Assembly (NCBI RefSeq): GCF_000024025.1
Contig: NC_013131.1
Span: 1,798,001-1,862,000 of the forward strand
Direction of reading: 5' to 3'
DNA from: Catenulispora acidiphila DSM 44928
GTDB lineage: Bacteria; Actinomycetota; Actinomycetes; Streptomycetales; Catenulisporaceae
Length of the DNA stretch: 64,000 nt
Of the stretch, positions 9,701 to 17,708 are shown one piece after another. The notes beneath the pieces were generated by a model that had not been told where the DNA came from, did not search any database, and saw only the letters and a program-made list of their open reading frames with translations. The position numbers and the translations under genes are program-made. Every line of letters begins with the position of its first letter. The first letter of the stretch is position 1.

Positions 9701-9954
9701 GCCCAGGCGGCCGGAACGGTGCCGGAGAAACGGAACCAGGTGGTGGACCAGGGACCGCCCCACGCCTCGCCGATCGCGAAGGGCCGGTACTGCCCCTGCG
9801 GGACGGCGAGCGCCTCGGCCACCGGCACGGGTTCGCCGGGGACGTGCCAGGCGCTGACGGTCAGCGCTGTGCGCTCGGGATGGAGAGCGGGTTGGAGAAC
9901 GTGGCTCAGATACCGCGTGATGCGGTCTTCCACCAGTTTGCGGTCGTCGTGCAC
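6766..9954 (-). CDS. Alpha-mannosidase, glycoside hydrolase family 38
   Basis: 1062 residues, no signal peptide, so a cytoplasmic exo-glycosidase releasing mannose from imported oligosaccharides. The zinc-binding motif is 'GVGHAHIDSAWLWP' (H265 and D267 by position). The nucleophile motif is 'WLPDSFGYTAAYPQ' (D377), followed by the helical middle domain and the long beta-sandwich C-terminus of GH38. The start is GTG, with AAGGGAC upstream. It overlaps the ROK gene by 8 bp and follows the secreted GH42-like gene by 53 bp, so all are probably one transcript. Family assignment is firm; linkage specificity cannot be read from sequence. Confidence 0.92.
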   Translation of the reverse strand: MHDDRKLVEDRITRYLSHVLQPALHPERTALTVSAWHVPGEPVPVAEALAVPQGQYRPFAIGEAWGGPWSTTWFRFSGTVPAAWAGRRVEAVFDLGFDPGRGPGGQAEGLVHTPDGRALHGLHPMNRDVLVSTSAEAGASVEFLVEAAANPGIESAHGRDTHFGDRATAGEDPLYRLVSADLAVRDDEVWHLIHDVEVLDQLMRELPLDSPRRHEIMRALARAADATDPRDVSGTASAARGELVEALTRPAYTSAHKISGVGHAHIDSAWLWPQRETMRKCVRTFSNVLSLAEEYPELIFACSSAQQYAWVKQSRPELFERIRKAVGEGTFVPVGGMWVEADGNMPGGEALARQLVYGRRFFAEEFGIEQDGVWLPDSFGYTAAYPQLARLAGAEWFLSQKLHWSETNELPHHTFAWEGIDGTRILTHFPPIDSYNAELTGRELAHAQSNFRDKGDATMSLAPFGHGDGGGGPTREMLEKARRLRDLEGSPRVEVQNPSQFFQEAAADYPNPPVWRGELYLEYHRGVYTSQARTKRGNRRSEALLREAELWSATAAVRTGATYPHEELDDLWQQVLLHQFHDILPGTSIAWVHREAEAVYGRIHERLEAVIAQAADALAEDAGRGAGSDGDDAASSISVLNAAAHDRREVVLLATATTTAPAAEAAHQVLSDGRVAALADVPALGIGSLLPELADLAPVTVTADSGGGFVLANGVIEAHIDADGLLRSVRDLALGRDAIAPGGAGNLLQLHRDQPNLWPAWNLERHYRTVRTDLTAEHGAPATVTLLDAGPLVATVRVERTFGDSRLVQDVRLGVGSRRLDVVTDIDWRERDAVLKSAWQLDVHAEHTAAEIQFGHVSRPTHENTSWDAARFEVWAHRWIHVGEHGWGTALITDSTYGYDASRLTRPEGGSTTTVRLTLLRAPNSPDPQADLGRHRFAYAVVPGADTRAALAEAHALNLPLRATAAGGSGQSLVTVDNPDVVVECVKLADDRSGDIVVRLYESRSGRAETRLGFGFPVAEASITDLLERPDTPLTIDADAVDLTLRPFQILTLRLTPGSSDG

Positions 9955-10007
9955 GGTGGGGCGGTCCCTTCGAAACGGTGGTGCGGAAGTGCGTCAGGCG
10001 TGCGGCG

Positions 10008-12344
10008 TCAGCTGCTGGAGAGCGTCACGCTGCTGACATACAAGGGCTGAGTCGGATCGGTGACTGCCAGCCGCAGGTCCGCGGACAGGTTCTGCAGTTC
10101 GGCGAACTGCACGTTCGTCAGCGTCACCGTCGCGGTCTGCCAGCTGCCGGTACCGCTGCCCGCCACGGTCGGTCCGCCGAAGTACGGGGCGCCGGGGGAG
10201 TCGTACTGCACCTGGAAGCCTTGGCCGGCGACCGACCAGTAGGTGACGCTCGCCGTCACCGTCGAGGCCTTGGCGACCTGGCTGGAGGGGTCCAGCTGGA
10301 GGTACACGTTGGCCGGCGTGACGCCGCTCTGCGCGGAAGTCCAGGTTTCGTAAGCGGTTTGGCCGTCCTGGGTGACCTGGGTGAGGTTGCCGTCGCCGCC
10401 CAGACCCGTCGCGCCGACGGACAGGAAGATCAGACCGCCGCCGCTCTGTCCGGCGGTACCGGTGACCGAGGTCGCGCCGCCGCTGGTGGTCGGGCACGCC
10501 GCCGGGACCGGGGTGCCGGTCGGCGCCGCGCCGGGCAGCATCGACCACTGGTCGAGCTGCGCGGACTTCATCGCGACCGGTACGCACACGCTGCCGTCGG
10601 ACAGCGCCTTCTGCGCCGGGACCTGTCCGGTCAGCGCGTCCACGACGTGGTAGGTGCCCTTGACCAGGTTCAGCCCGTTCGGGTGCAGCGTGACCGAGCC
10701 GGTGTAGCCGAAGGTCGGGCTCACCTCGCCCAGCGAGATCGCCGAGCTGCGGTGGTCCGCGGCGGTGGCCGGGACGACCTGGAGCGCCTGCTGGCTGGTC
10801 AGGTCGGCGTAGGCCGGTGCGTAGGAAGGAAGCTGGGATCCGTTGCTCAGCACCGTTCCGCCGGCTTTCTGGTACGCGGCGATGTTGGCGTCCGAGCCGT
10901 TCATCGGCAGCACGGCGCGATAGTGCGACAGGCTGTCGGCGTGGTTCGCGATCTCCTCGCTGGTGACCACCGAGAAGCCGGCCTGGTAGCCGGACCACAG
11001 CGCGCCGATGCTGTTCTCGACACTGCTCAGGCTGCCGCCGCTGTCGTTGCCGCGGGCCTGCGAGTAGTCGATGTAGACCGCGACCGGCTGCGTCGGGTAG
11101 GAGCCGGTGATCTTCTGCAGCGTCGGCAGCCAGGAGGTGTAGATCGGGTAGCCGATGACGTCCTTGGTCGTGCCGTCGTGGATGAAGAAGTCCTCACCGC
11201 CGCCGTGGGGCAGCATCATGGGATACATGGACAGCCAGTTCACGGCTTCGGCAGGGATCTGATCGTCCGTGCCGAAGACAGTCCACTCCTGGGCGACCGG
11301 GACTTGGTAGGCGCGTCCCAGGCTGCCGAACAGCAGGCTCAGACCGGCGGAGTTCGCGGCGTCCTCGACGACCGTGGCGTGATACTTCCTGGCCAGGTTG
11401 AAGAAGATGTCCGGTAGGTTGCCCAGCTGCGGGGCGTTGGCGACGTGCCCGCCGAAGTAGTAGAACAGCGGACCGTTGCTGACCTTGCGGACCGAAGCGG
11501 TGAGCCGGTCGTAGGTGTCCTGCACACTCCACTGCCGGAACGCCTGGTACACGCTGTCCAACGGGGCACCGGGGAGCGCGGCCGGTACCTCGCCGAACGA
11601 GGTGTACGTGGTGCTGTACTTGGCATTGAAGGCGCTGATGGTCTTGTACGTGGCCGGCAGCCAGTTGGTGTGGAAGTACGCGATGTCCGCCGGAGCCCAG
11701 CCGCCTTCGCCGGGGTTGTCCAGCCACTGCGCGTCGAGGTGGCCGTAGTCCATGAACGAACCGCCGTAGCCCGGGCTGTGCGTGATGTGCGCGACGGTGG
11801 CCGTGACGTAGGCGAAGTAGTCGTTCTGCTCGGTCTTGTCCCACCAGGCCAGCGCGACGCCGGTGGCGCCGGTGCTGGTCACCTCGTGGTCGGTCTCGAA
11901 GGTCGCCGGACTTCCGCCCCAGCCGGACTGCCAGAAGATCGGCACCAGCTTGACGCCCGCCGCGGCGGCGTTGGCCAGTTCCTGGTCCATCTCGGTGAAG
12001 TCGAAGGTGCCGCGCGCCGGCTCCAGCTTCGACCAGGGCATGTTGAGCTCTGCGCGGTTGATCCCCTTGGCCTTGACCGCCGCGAAGTCGGCCGTCGACC
12101 ACGGCGTGCCGTTGTTGTCGAACTGGAACTGCGAAGCCCAGTAGTCCGAAGGTGCGTCGTGGCGCGCCGCGGCGCTCTGGTCGGTGCTCTGGCCGGCGTT
12201 CTGATCGGCGGCCGCGACCGTGGTGGATCGCGCGGAAATCGTGCTTGCTGGTGCGGGGCTGGCGGTCGCGTACTGGGCGAGCCCCACCGTCGCGGCGAGG
12301 CCGCACATGAGTGGAACCGCACCGCGTCGAACCGTGCGCAGCAT
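10008..12344 (-). CDS. Secreted GH42-like glycoside hydrolase
   Basis: 778 residues with an N-terminal signal peptide ('MLRTVRRGAVPLMCGLAATVGLAQYATA'). Residues about 70-430 resemble the (beta/alpha)8 barrel of beta-galactosidase-type enzymes (GH42/GH35 clan), with 'GINRAELNMPWSKLEPARGTFDF' and 'GVKLVPIFWQSGWGG'. A Rossmann-like trimerisation-type segment follows ('YRAVLPMNGSDANIAAYQKAGGTVL'). Residues about 620-778 form a beta-sandwich, probably carbohydrate-binding. No clear 'NE' acid/base pair is visible, so activity is uncertain. The ribosome site is AAGGGGG. It is the first gene of the leftward operon, divergent from the ABC transporter operon. Confidence 0.6.
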   Translation of the reverse strand: MLRTVRRGAVPLMCGLAATVGLAQYATASPAPASTISARSTTVAAADQNAGQSTDQSAAARHDAPSDYWASQFQFDNNGTPWSTADFAAVKAKGINRAELNMPWSKLEPARGTFDFTEMDQELANAAAAGVKLVPIFWQSGWGGSPATFETDHEVTSTGATGVALAWWDKTEQNDYFAYVTATVAHITHSPGYGGSFMDYGHLDAQWLDNPGEGGWAPADIAYFHTNWLPATYKTISAFNAKYSTTYTSFGEVPAALPGAPLDSVYQAFRQWSVQDTYDRLTASVRKVSNGPLFYYFGGHVANAPQLGNLPDIFFNLARKYHATVVEDAANSAGLSLLFGSLGRAYQVPVAQEWTVFGTDDQIPAEAVNWLSMYPMMLPHGGGEDFFIHDGTTKDVIGYPIYTSWLPTLQKITGSYPTQPVAVYIDYSQARGNDSGGSLSSVENSIGALWSGYQAGFSVVTSEEIANHADSLSHYRAVLPMNGSDANIAAYQKAGGTVLSNGSQLPSYAPAYADLTSQQALQVVPATAADHRSSAISLGEVSPTFGYTGSVTLHPNGLNLVKGTYHVVDALTGQVPAQKALSDGSVCVPVAMKSAQLDQWSMLPGAAPTGTPVPAACPTTSGGATSVTGTAGQSGGGLIFLSVGATGLGGDGNLTQVTQDGQTAYETWTSAQSGVTPANVYLQLDPSSQVAKASTVTASVTYWSVAGQGFQVQYDSPGAPYFGGPTVAGSGTGSWQTATVTLTNVQFAELQNLSADLRLAVTDPTQPLYVSSVTLSSS

Positions 12345-12423
12345 CAGTTTCCCCCTTCCGGGGTCGGCAGATGGCGGGTGTTTGTTTTCCTCCAGGACAC
12401 GCGCCGTCGGCGACGTGAGGGGT

Positions 12424-12452
12424 ATGTAACTCCAAGAGTGTTAGTCCGACAA
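12424..12452 (-). promoter_or_regulatory. Putative promoter of the GH42-like/mannosidase/ROK operon
   Basis: Reading leftward, TTGTCG (12447-12452) is followed after 17 bp by TTACAT (12424-12429), a reasonable sigma-70-type pair about 80 bp upstream of the GH42-like start. Confidence 0.4.
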
Positions 12453-12464
12453 GCCTTCTCATCG

Positions 12465-12506
12465 AAGTGCCATCATGAACCGCTCTGATCTGCGGTTATG
12501 ACACTT
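12465..12506. promoter_or_regulatory. Imperfect inverted repeat between divergent sugar operons
   Basis: The left arm (12465-12483) and right arm (12492-12506) pair as AAGTGyCAT...AACCGC / GCGGTTATGACACTT, with four extra bases in the left arm. It lies between the two predicted -35 boxes of the divergent operons. A further GCGGTT half-site follows at 12522-12527. It is a good candidate operator for the ROK regulator or another local regulator. Confidence 0.4.
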
Positions 12507-12564
12507 GAAGATCACAGCTTTAGCGGTTTTCCTTGTCAGAGAAGTCTTTTGACGCCGCCAAGCC

Positions 12565-12594
12565 TTGACCCCGCCGTCGAAACGATCCGATACT
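12565..12594 (+). promoter_or_regulatory. Putative promoter of the sugar ABC transporter operon
   Basis: TTGACC (12565-12570), an 18-bp spacer, then GATACT (12589-12594), about 90 bp before the binding-protein start. The rest of the 340-bp divergent region (12345-12684) holds the leftward promoter and the inverted repeat listed separately. I saw no other gene there. Confidence 0.4.
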
Positions 12595-12684
12595 TCGGGC
12601 ACCTCCAGGACTCCTTCGCACCGCTGTGAAAAGCGGTGGACGCCCGTCGGCTGTGACCTCCCAACTCTTCTCCGAGGAGCCGTC

Positions 12685-14055
12685 ATGGCCAGATCAACAT
12701 CTTTGCAATCAGTGCGGTGTCGCCGCGCTCTCGCCGCGCTCGCCGCCGTACCGCTCGCCGTGGGCCTGGCCGCCTGCGGCAGCAGCAGCGGGAGCGGTTC
12801 GGGGTCGTCGCAGACGCTGACGATCGCGATGTGGACGAACCCGGCCGCCGTCGCCCAGACCCAGAAGGTCGACGCCGAGTTCGAGAAGGCGCACCCCGGC
12901 GTCAAGGTCAAGCTCCAGACCGCGCCGACCGCCGCGAACGCGTGGCCGACGCTGTGGCAGAGCCTGGTCTCGGCCAAGAGCGTGGACGTGCTCGCGCAGT
13001 TCCCGCCGACCCCGCACGCCTACCCGCCGGCCTCGACCGGCATCGTCCCGCAGGGCACGCCCGCGCTGATCCAGTCCGGGCAGTTCGTCGACCTGACGAA
13101 CCAGCCGTTCATGAAGCGCTTCGACCCGGCGGCGCAGAAGTACGCCATGGGCTACAACAACGGCACGTACGGCGTGATGACGGCCGAGTACGTCAACAAC
13201 TCCGGCATGTTCTACAAGAAGGACCTGCTGACCAAGTACGGCCTGTCGGTCCCGACGACCTACAGCGAGTTCATCAAGGACCTGGACGTCCTGAAGTCCA
13301 AGGGCGTCACGCCGCTGTACGTGGCCGGCAAGGACGGCTACCAGAGCATCGCGTGGTTCGGCATCATGAACCAGCTGCTGATGCAGGGCAAGCAGAGCAC
13401 TGACGCCCCGGCGGTGTGGGAGAAGCGCGCGCAGGACTTCTGGGACGGTACCCAGAGCTGGACCGACCCGGTCTACGCCGACACCGCGAACCGGTACGAG
13501 AAGGTCCTGTCCTACATGGAGCCGAACGCCGCGGGTGTGCCCGCGCAGTCGGCGCCGGGGGTCTGGGCCGCCAAGACCAACGACTTCCCGTTCTTCTTCG
13601 ACGGCTCCTATGACGGCAACACCATCGCGCAGTCCAACCCGAGCCTGAACTTCGGCTTCATGGCGCTGCCCGGCGCCGACGACGCCGCGGCGAACCGCGC
13701 CGTCCTGGCGCCGGACCTGTCCTGGGTGGTCCCGACCTGGTCCAAGCACCAGCAGCTGGCGATGGAGTGGCTGGACATGTTCACCTCGCCGGACAACTAC
13801 GCGGCGTGGCTGAAGGCCACTGGATCGATCTCCACCGAGCCGGCGGTGCCCACGCCCTCGCTGTCCTGGACCGACTGGCTGTCCACGCACGCCTCGCAGG
13901 GCTTCGTCAACGCCGAGCAGCCCTGGACCTCGACCAAGTTCCCCACGGCGGCCGGCGACCAGGACCGGACCAAGATGCAGCCGTTCGGCTCGCAGACCCC
14001 GGCCCAGGCACTCAAGGAATCGGCGGACGCGTACAAGTCGGCAGCGGGGCACTGA
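12685..14055 (+). CDS. Sugar ABC transporter substrate-binding lipoprotein
   Basis: 456 residues. The signal peptide ends in a lipobox (LAAC) right after 'AVPLAVGLAAC', so the protein is lipid-anchored on the outer face of the membrane. The following 'TLTIAMWTNPAAVAQTQKVDAEFEKAHPGVKVKLQ' is the usual start of a CUT1-type extracellular solute-binding protein (SBP_bac_1), and aromatic residues late in the chain are typical sugar contacts. ATG 12685 is chosen over upstream in-frame starts because GAGGAG lies 5 nt before it and the signal peptide starts there. It is the first gene of the transporter operon. Confidence 0.9.
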   Translation: MARSTSLQSVRCRRALAALAAVPLAVGLAACGSSSGSGSGSSQTLTIAMWTNPAAVAQTQKVDAEFEKAHPGVKVKLQTAPTAANAWPTLWQSLVSAKSVDVLAQFPPTPHAYPPASTGIVPQGTPALIQSGQFVDLTNQPFMKRFDPAAQKYAMGYNNGTYGVMTAEYVNNSGMFYKKDLLTKYGLSVPTTYSEFIKDLDVLKSKGVTPLYVAGKDGYQSIAWFGIMNQLLMQGKQSTDAPAVWEKRAQDFWDGTQSWTDPVYADTANRYEKVLSYMEPNAAGVPAQSAPGVWAAKTNDFPFFFDGSYDGNTIAQSNPSLNFGFMALPGADDAAANRAVLAPDLSWVVPTWSKHQQLAMEWLDMFTSPDNYAAWLKATGSISTEPAVPTPSLSWTDWLSTHASQGFVNAEQPWTSTKFPTAAGDQDRTKMQPFGSQTPAQALKESADAYKSAAGH

Positions 14056-14058
14056 CCT

Positions 14059-14958
14059 GTGAGCACCATCCCCTTCGGTACGAAGCGGACACGGCGGTGG
14101 CTGCCCTGGGCCTCCATCGCCGTGCCCACCATCGGCTGGCTGGTGTTCGGTCTGTTCCCGTCGGTGTCGACCGTCTTCTTCTCCTTCACCGAATACTCCG
14201 GCTTCCCGGGCACGCCGCTGCACTTCTGCGGACTGTGCAACTACCACAACGCGTTCAACAGCTCCTGGACCGACTTCTCCACCTCCGTGACCGTCACGCT
14301 GAAGTACGTCGCCGGGGTCACGATCCTGCAGATCACGATCGGGCTCGGACTGGCGCTGCTGCTGCGGCACCGGCGGCGCGGGTTCGGGTTCTACCGCGCG
14401 CTGATCTTCATGCCGCAGGTGTTCTCCGTGACCATCGTCGGCGTGCTGTTCTCGCTGGTCTTCGACCCGCAGAACGGTCCGGCGGAACCGATGTACCACG
14501 GGCTGTTCGGCTCCACCAGCGCGTTCCTCGGCGACCAGACCTGGGCGCTGTGGCTGGTCATCATGATCAACGTCTGGATGTTCGCCGGCTACACCATGCT
14601 GGTCTACATCGCGGCGCTGCGGCGGATCCCGCCGGAGCTGTACGAGGCCGCCTCGCTCGACGGCGCCGGACGGTTCCGCACCTTCCGCCACATCACCTGG
14701 CCGCTGCTGGCGAACGCCACGACGGTGAACGTCTTCCTGACGGCGATGGGGTGTGTCGGTGAGTTCGCGCTCATCAGGGTTCTGACCGACGGCCACTACG
14801 GCACGAAGACGCTCGGCATGTACATGTTCGACACCGCCTTCGGCGTGAACCCCTCGCTGGGCTACGGCTCGATGCTGGCGGTGGCGCAGTTCCTCATCAC
14901 GCTGGTGATCGGCAGCGTGCTGCTGTTCTTCCTGCGCCGACGGGAGGTGACGCTGTGA
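14059..14958 (+). CDS. Sugar ABC transporter permease, UgpA/MalF type
   Basis: 299 residues, six predicted membrane helices beginning with 'WLPWASIAVPTIGWLVFGLFP'. The cytoplasmic EAA loop is 'YEAASLDGAGRFRTFRHITWPLL', which docks the ATPase. GTG start only 3 bp after the binding-protein stop. No ATP-binding gene is in the operon. Streptomyces CUT1 systems commonly share one ATPase (MsiK) encoded elsewhere, and that is the likely arrangement here. Confidence 0.9.
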   Translation: MSTIPFGTKRTRRWLPWASIAVPTIGWLVFGLFPSVSTVFFSFTEYSGFPGTPLHFCGLCNYHNAFNSSWTDFSTSVTVTLKYVAGVTILQITIGLGLALLLRHRRRGFGFYRALIFMPQVFSVTIVGVLFSLVFDPQNGPAEPMYHGLFGSTSAFLGDQTWALWLVIMINVWMFAGYTMLVYIAALRRIPPELYEAASLDGAGRFRTFRHITWPLLANATTVNVFLTAMGCVGEFALIRVLTDGHYGTKTLGMYMFDTAFGVNPSLGYGSMLAVAQFLITLVIGSVLLFFLRRREVTL

Positions 14959-15824
14959 GCCTGCGACTTCGGGAAATGACGCGCACCGGCGGGTTGCAGC
15001 TGGTCTGCCTGGTCATCTCGGTGGGCTTCTTCGCCCTGCCGCTGATCTATCTGGCGCTGCAGGCGTTCAAGACCAACAACGAGTTCCTGAACGACCCGAC
15101 CGGGCTGCCGCACTCCTGGACCATGTCCAACTTCAGCGACGCCTGGACCGAGGGCGACTTCTCCAGCGAGATGGTGAACAGCCTGCTGTACGCCATCGTG
15201 CCGGACGTCATCACCCTGATTCTCGGCGTCTTCCTCGCCTTCCCGATCTCCCGCGGCTGGTTCAAGCACTCCAACGCGCTCTACGGGTTCTTCGTGTTCT
15301 CCGGGTTCCTGCCCGCCGGGCTGATCCCGCTGTTCATCGAGGCGCAGAAGATCGGCACGTACAACAGCCGGATCGGCTACCTGATCATGACCTCGCTCAC
15401 CGGCGCCGGGTTCTTCTTCTTCGTGGGCTACATCAAGACCATCCCGCGTGAGATGGACGAGGCGGCGGCGCTGGACGGCTGCGGCTACATCCGCTACATC
15501 TTCACGATGATCATCCCGCAGATGAAGCCGGCGCTGGCCACCTTCGGCATCTTCGGCTTCGTCGCCGGCTGGAACAACCTGATCCTGCCCCTGGTCATGC
15601 TCAACGACCAGAGCCTGTGGCCGGTCACCCGAGGGTTGTTCTCCTTTTTCGGGCAGTACTCCTCGCAGTGGCCGCTGGTCTCGGCGGCGACCATCATCGT
15701 CGCCCTGCCGATCCTGGCGGTGTTCGCGATCCTGCAGCGCAACCTGGTCGAAGGCGTCGCCGGCGGGGCGGCGGCCGGGAGCCGGGGCGTCAACACAGCA
15801 CAACCTGTGGAGAACAACGAATGA
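14955..15824 (+). CDS. Sugar ABC transporter permease, UgpE/MalG type
   Basis: 289 residues with six predicted membrane helices. The EAA motif is 'EMDEAAALDGCGYIRYIFTMIIPQM'. The GTG start overlaps the stop of the first permease by 4 bp (GTGA), implying translational coupling. It pairs with the preceding permease to form the membrane channel of a CUT1-type importer. Confidence 0.9.
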   Translation: MSLRLREMTRTGGLQLVCLVISVGFFALPLIYLALQAFKTNNEFLNDPTGLPHSWTMSNFSDAWTEGDFSSEMVNSLLYAIVPDVITLILGVFLAFPISRGWFKHSNALYGFFVFSGFLPAGLIPLFIEAQKIGTYNSRIGYLIMTSLTGAGFFFFVGYIKTIPREMDEAAALDGCGYIRYIFTMIIPQMKPALATFGIFGFVAGWNNLILPLVMLNDQSLWPVTRGLFSFFGQYSSQWPLVSAATIIVALPILAVFAILQRNLVEGVAGGAAAGSRGVNTAQPVENNE

Positions 15825-16504
15825 CAGAACACGTACATCAGGGCTCGGCGACGAAGCGTGCGCTGGTCGTCCGCGGCGGCTGGGACGGCCACGTCCCGGT
15901 CCCCGCGAGCGACCGGTACGCCGCCGCGCTCAAGGACGACGGCTACGACGTCACCGTCTCCGACACTTTGGACAGCTACCTGGAGGAGGACCTGCTGGCC
16001 GCCACCGATCTGATCGTCCAGTGCTGGACGATGGGGCAGATCAGCGGCGAGCAGACCACCGGTCTGCTGCGGGCGGTGCGCGCCGGGACCGGGTTCGCCG
16101 GCTGGCACGGCGGCGTCATCGACGCCTTCCGCGGCGAGACCCGCTACCAGCTGATGACCGGCGGGCAGTTCGTGCACCACCCGCGCGAGTTCACCACGTA
16201 CGAGGTGCACGCGCGACCCGAGCGCGCCGACCATCCGATCATGGCCGGGATCGCGCCGTTCACCGTCACCACCGAGCAGTACTACCTGCACATGGACCCG
16301 GCGGTGGAGGTCCTGGCGGTCACCGACTACGCCGAGGACCCGGACCATCCCGAACTCGCCGGCGTCGTCATGCCGGTCACCTGGACCCGGCAGTGGGGCG
16401 CGGGGCGGGTCTTCGTCACCGCGGTCGGACACCGGGTCGCCGACCTGGAGGTACCCGAGGTGGACGAGATGATCAGGAGGGGCATGGCATGGGCGACACG
16501 GTGA
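15821..16504 (+). CDS. ThuA-like domain protein
   Basis: 227 residues with the ThuA (trehalose-utilisation-like, class I glutamine-amidotransferase-like fold) pattern: 'DLIVQCWTMGQIS', 'VRAGTGFAGWHGGVIDAFR', 'YQLMTGGQFVHHP', 'WTRQWGAGRVFVTAVGH'. The ATG overlaps the permease stop (ATGA at 15821-15824). ThuA homologues act in disaccharide catabolism, probably with keto-sugars made by Gfo/Idh/MocA dehydrogenases. The downstream neighbour here is exactly such a dehydrogenase. The precise reaction is not known. Confidence 0.8.
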   Translation: MTEHVHQGSATKRALVVRGGWDGHVPVPASDRYAAALKDDGYDVTVSDTLDSYLEEDLLAATDLIVQCWTMGQISGEQTTGLLRAVRAGTGFAGWHGGVIDAFRGETRYQLMTGGQFVHHPREFTTYEVHARPERADHPIMAGIAPFTVTTEQYYLHMDPAVEVLAVTDYAEDPDHPELAGVVMPVTWTRQWGAGRVFVTAVGHRVADLEVPEVDEMIRRGMAWATR

Positions 16505-17625
16505 ACGCGGACGACACGGCGAAGGACCGCTCCGTCCTGCGCGTCGGCGTGGTCGGCGTCGGGAACATCAGCGGGCAGTACCTCCAGGCCATCCCGCGGT
16601 TGACGAACCTGAAAGTGACCGCGATTGCCGACCTGGACGCCGAGCGCGCCGCGAAGGCGGCGGCCGAGGTTCCCGGCGCGCGTTCGGTGAAGCCGGACGA
16701 GCTGTACGCGGCAGAGGACGTCGATCTCGTCCTGAACCTGACCATCCCCGCCGCGCACGCCGAGGTCGCGCAGCTCGCCATCGCCGGCGGCAAGCACGTC
16801 TACGGCGAGAAGCCGCTCGCGGCCACCACCGCCGAGGCGCGCGTGGTGCTGGAATCCGCCGAGCGGGCCGGGGTGCGCGTGGGCTGCGCGCCGGACACGG
16901 TGCTCGGCACGGGGATCCAGACGGCGCGCGCGGTCCTGGACGCCGGGGACATCGGCGTCCCGGTCGCCGCGACCGCGTTCATGGTCACGCCGGGACACGA
17001 ACGCTGGCATCCGGCGCCGGAGTTCTACTACCGCCCCGGCGGCGGTCCGCTGCTGGACATGGGCCCGTACTACCTCACGGCGCTGATCACGTTGCTGGGC
17101 CCGGTGAAACGCGTGGTCGGGATGTCCTCGACGCCGCGTCCCACGCGGGTCGTCGGGAGCGGTCCGCGCGCCGGGACGGAGTTCGGCGTCGAGGTGGAAA
17201 CGCACGTGACCGGCGTGCTGGAGCACGAGGGCGGCGCGCTGTCGACGCTGGTGATGAGCTTCGAGGTGTGGGCCGGGCAGCTGCCGCGGATCGAGGTGTA
17301 CGGGACCGGCGGCTCGCTGGAGGTGCCCGACCCCAACGGCTTCGACGGGGAGGTGAGCATCTTCCGCGCCGAGGCCAAGGAATGGGAGCAGGTCCCGGAG
17401 AGCGGCGGATATCGGGACGCCTCGCGCGGATACGGCGTCTCGGATCTGGCTCGGGCGCTCGGCGAGGGCGTCCCGCACCGGGCGAACGGACAGTTGGCGT
17501 TCCATGTGCTGGACGTCATGGAATCGCTGCTCGCCGCCGCGAAGAGCGGGGAGTCGGTGACCGTCGGCAGCACCTGTGAGCGGCCCGCGGCGGTACCGGC
17601 CGCGGCTCGTCCCGAAGTCCGGTAA
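16489..17625 (+). CDS. Gfo/Idh/MocA family oxidoreductase
   Basis: 378 residues. The N-terminal Rossmann fold has 'LRVGVVGVGNISGQY' and the family signature 'GKHVYGEKPLA' (Lys of the EKP motif). The C-terminal alpha/beta domain includes 'FYYRPGGGPLLDMGPYYLTAL'. It is a predicted NAD(P)-dependent sugar or sugar-acid dehydrogenase. The start is ATG 16489, 8 nt after AGGAGG, overlapping the ThuA gene by 16 bp, so the two are probably coupled. The operon context suggests oxidation of the imported sugar; the substrate is not identifiable. Confidence 0.88.
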   Translation: MGDTVNADDTAKDRSVLRVGVVGVGNISGQYLQAIPRLTNLKVTAIADLDAERAAKAAAEVPGARSVKPDELYAAEDVDLVLNLTIPAAHAEVAQLAIAGGKHVYGEKPLAATTAEARVVLESAERAGVRVGCAPDTVLGTGIQTARAVLDAGDIGVPVAATAFMVTPGHERWHPAPEFYYRPGGGPLLDMGPYYLTALITLLGPVKRVVGMSSTPRPTRVVGSGPRAGTEFGVEVETHVTGVLEHEGGALSTLVMSFEVWAGQLPRIEVYGTGGSLEVPDPNGFDGEVSIFRAEAKEWEQVPESGGYRDASRGYGVSDLARALGEGVPHRANGQLAFHVLDVMESLLAAAKSGESVTVGSTCERPAAVPAAARPEVR

Positions 17626-17708
17626 CCCCGAGAACTTGTTGCCCCGCCTCGCTGGAAATGGGGAGCGCGGCGGGGCGGCAAGCCGCCACCTGCGGAGGAA
17701 TCAGAACC

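Noticed and set aside
7090-10050. Long rightward frame of 986 codons over the alpha-mannosidase
   Set aside because: Composition is Val/Gly/Arg/Ala with no domain. GC-biased third positions of the real GH38 gene keep the antisense frame open.
12709-14796. Leftward 695-codon frame over the ABC transporter genes
   Set aside because: Arg/Gly/Val-rich with no motif; the rightward genes have clear lipobox and EAA motifs.
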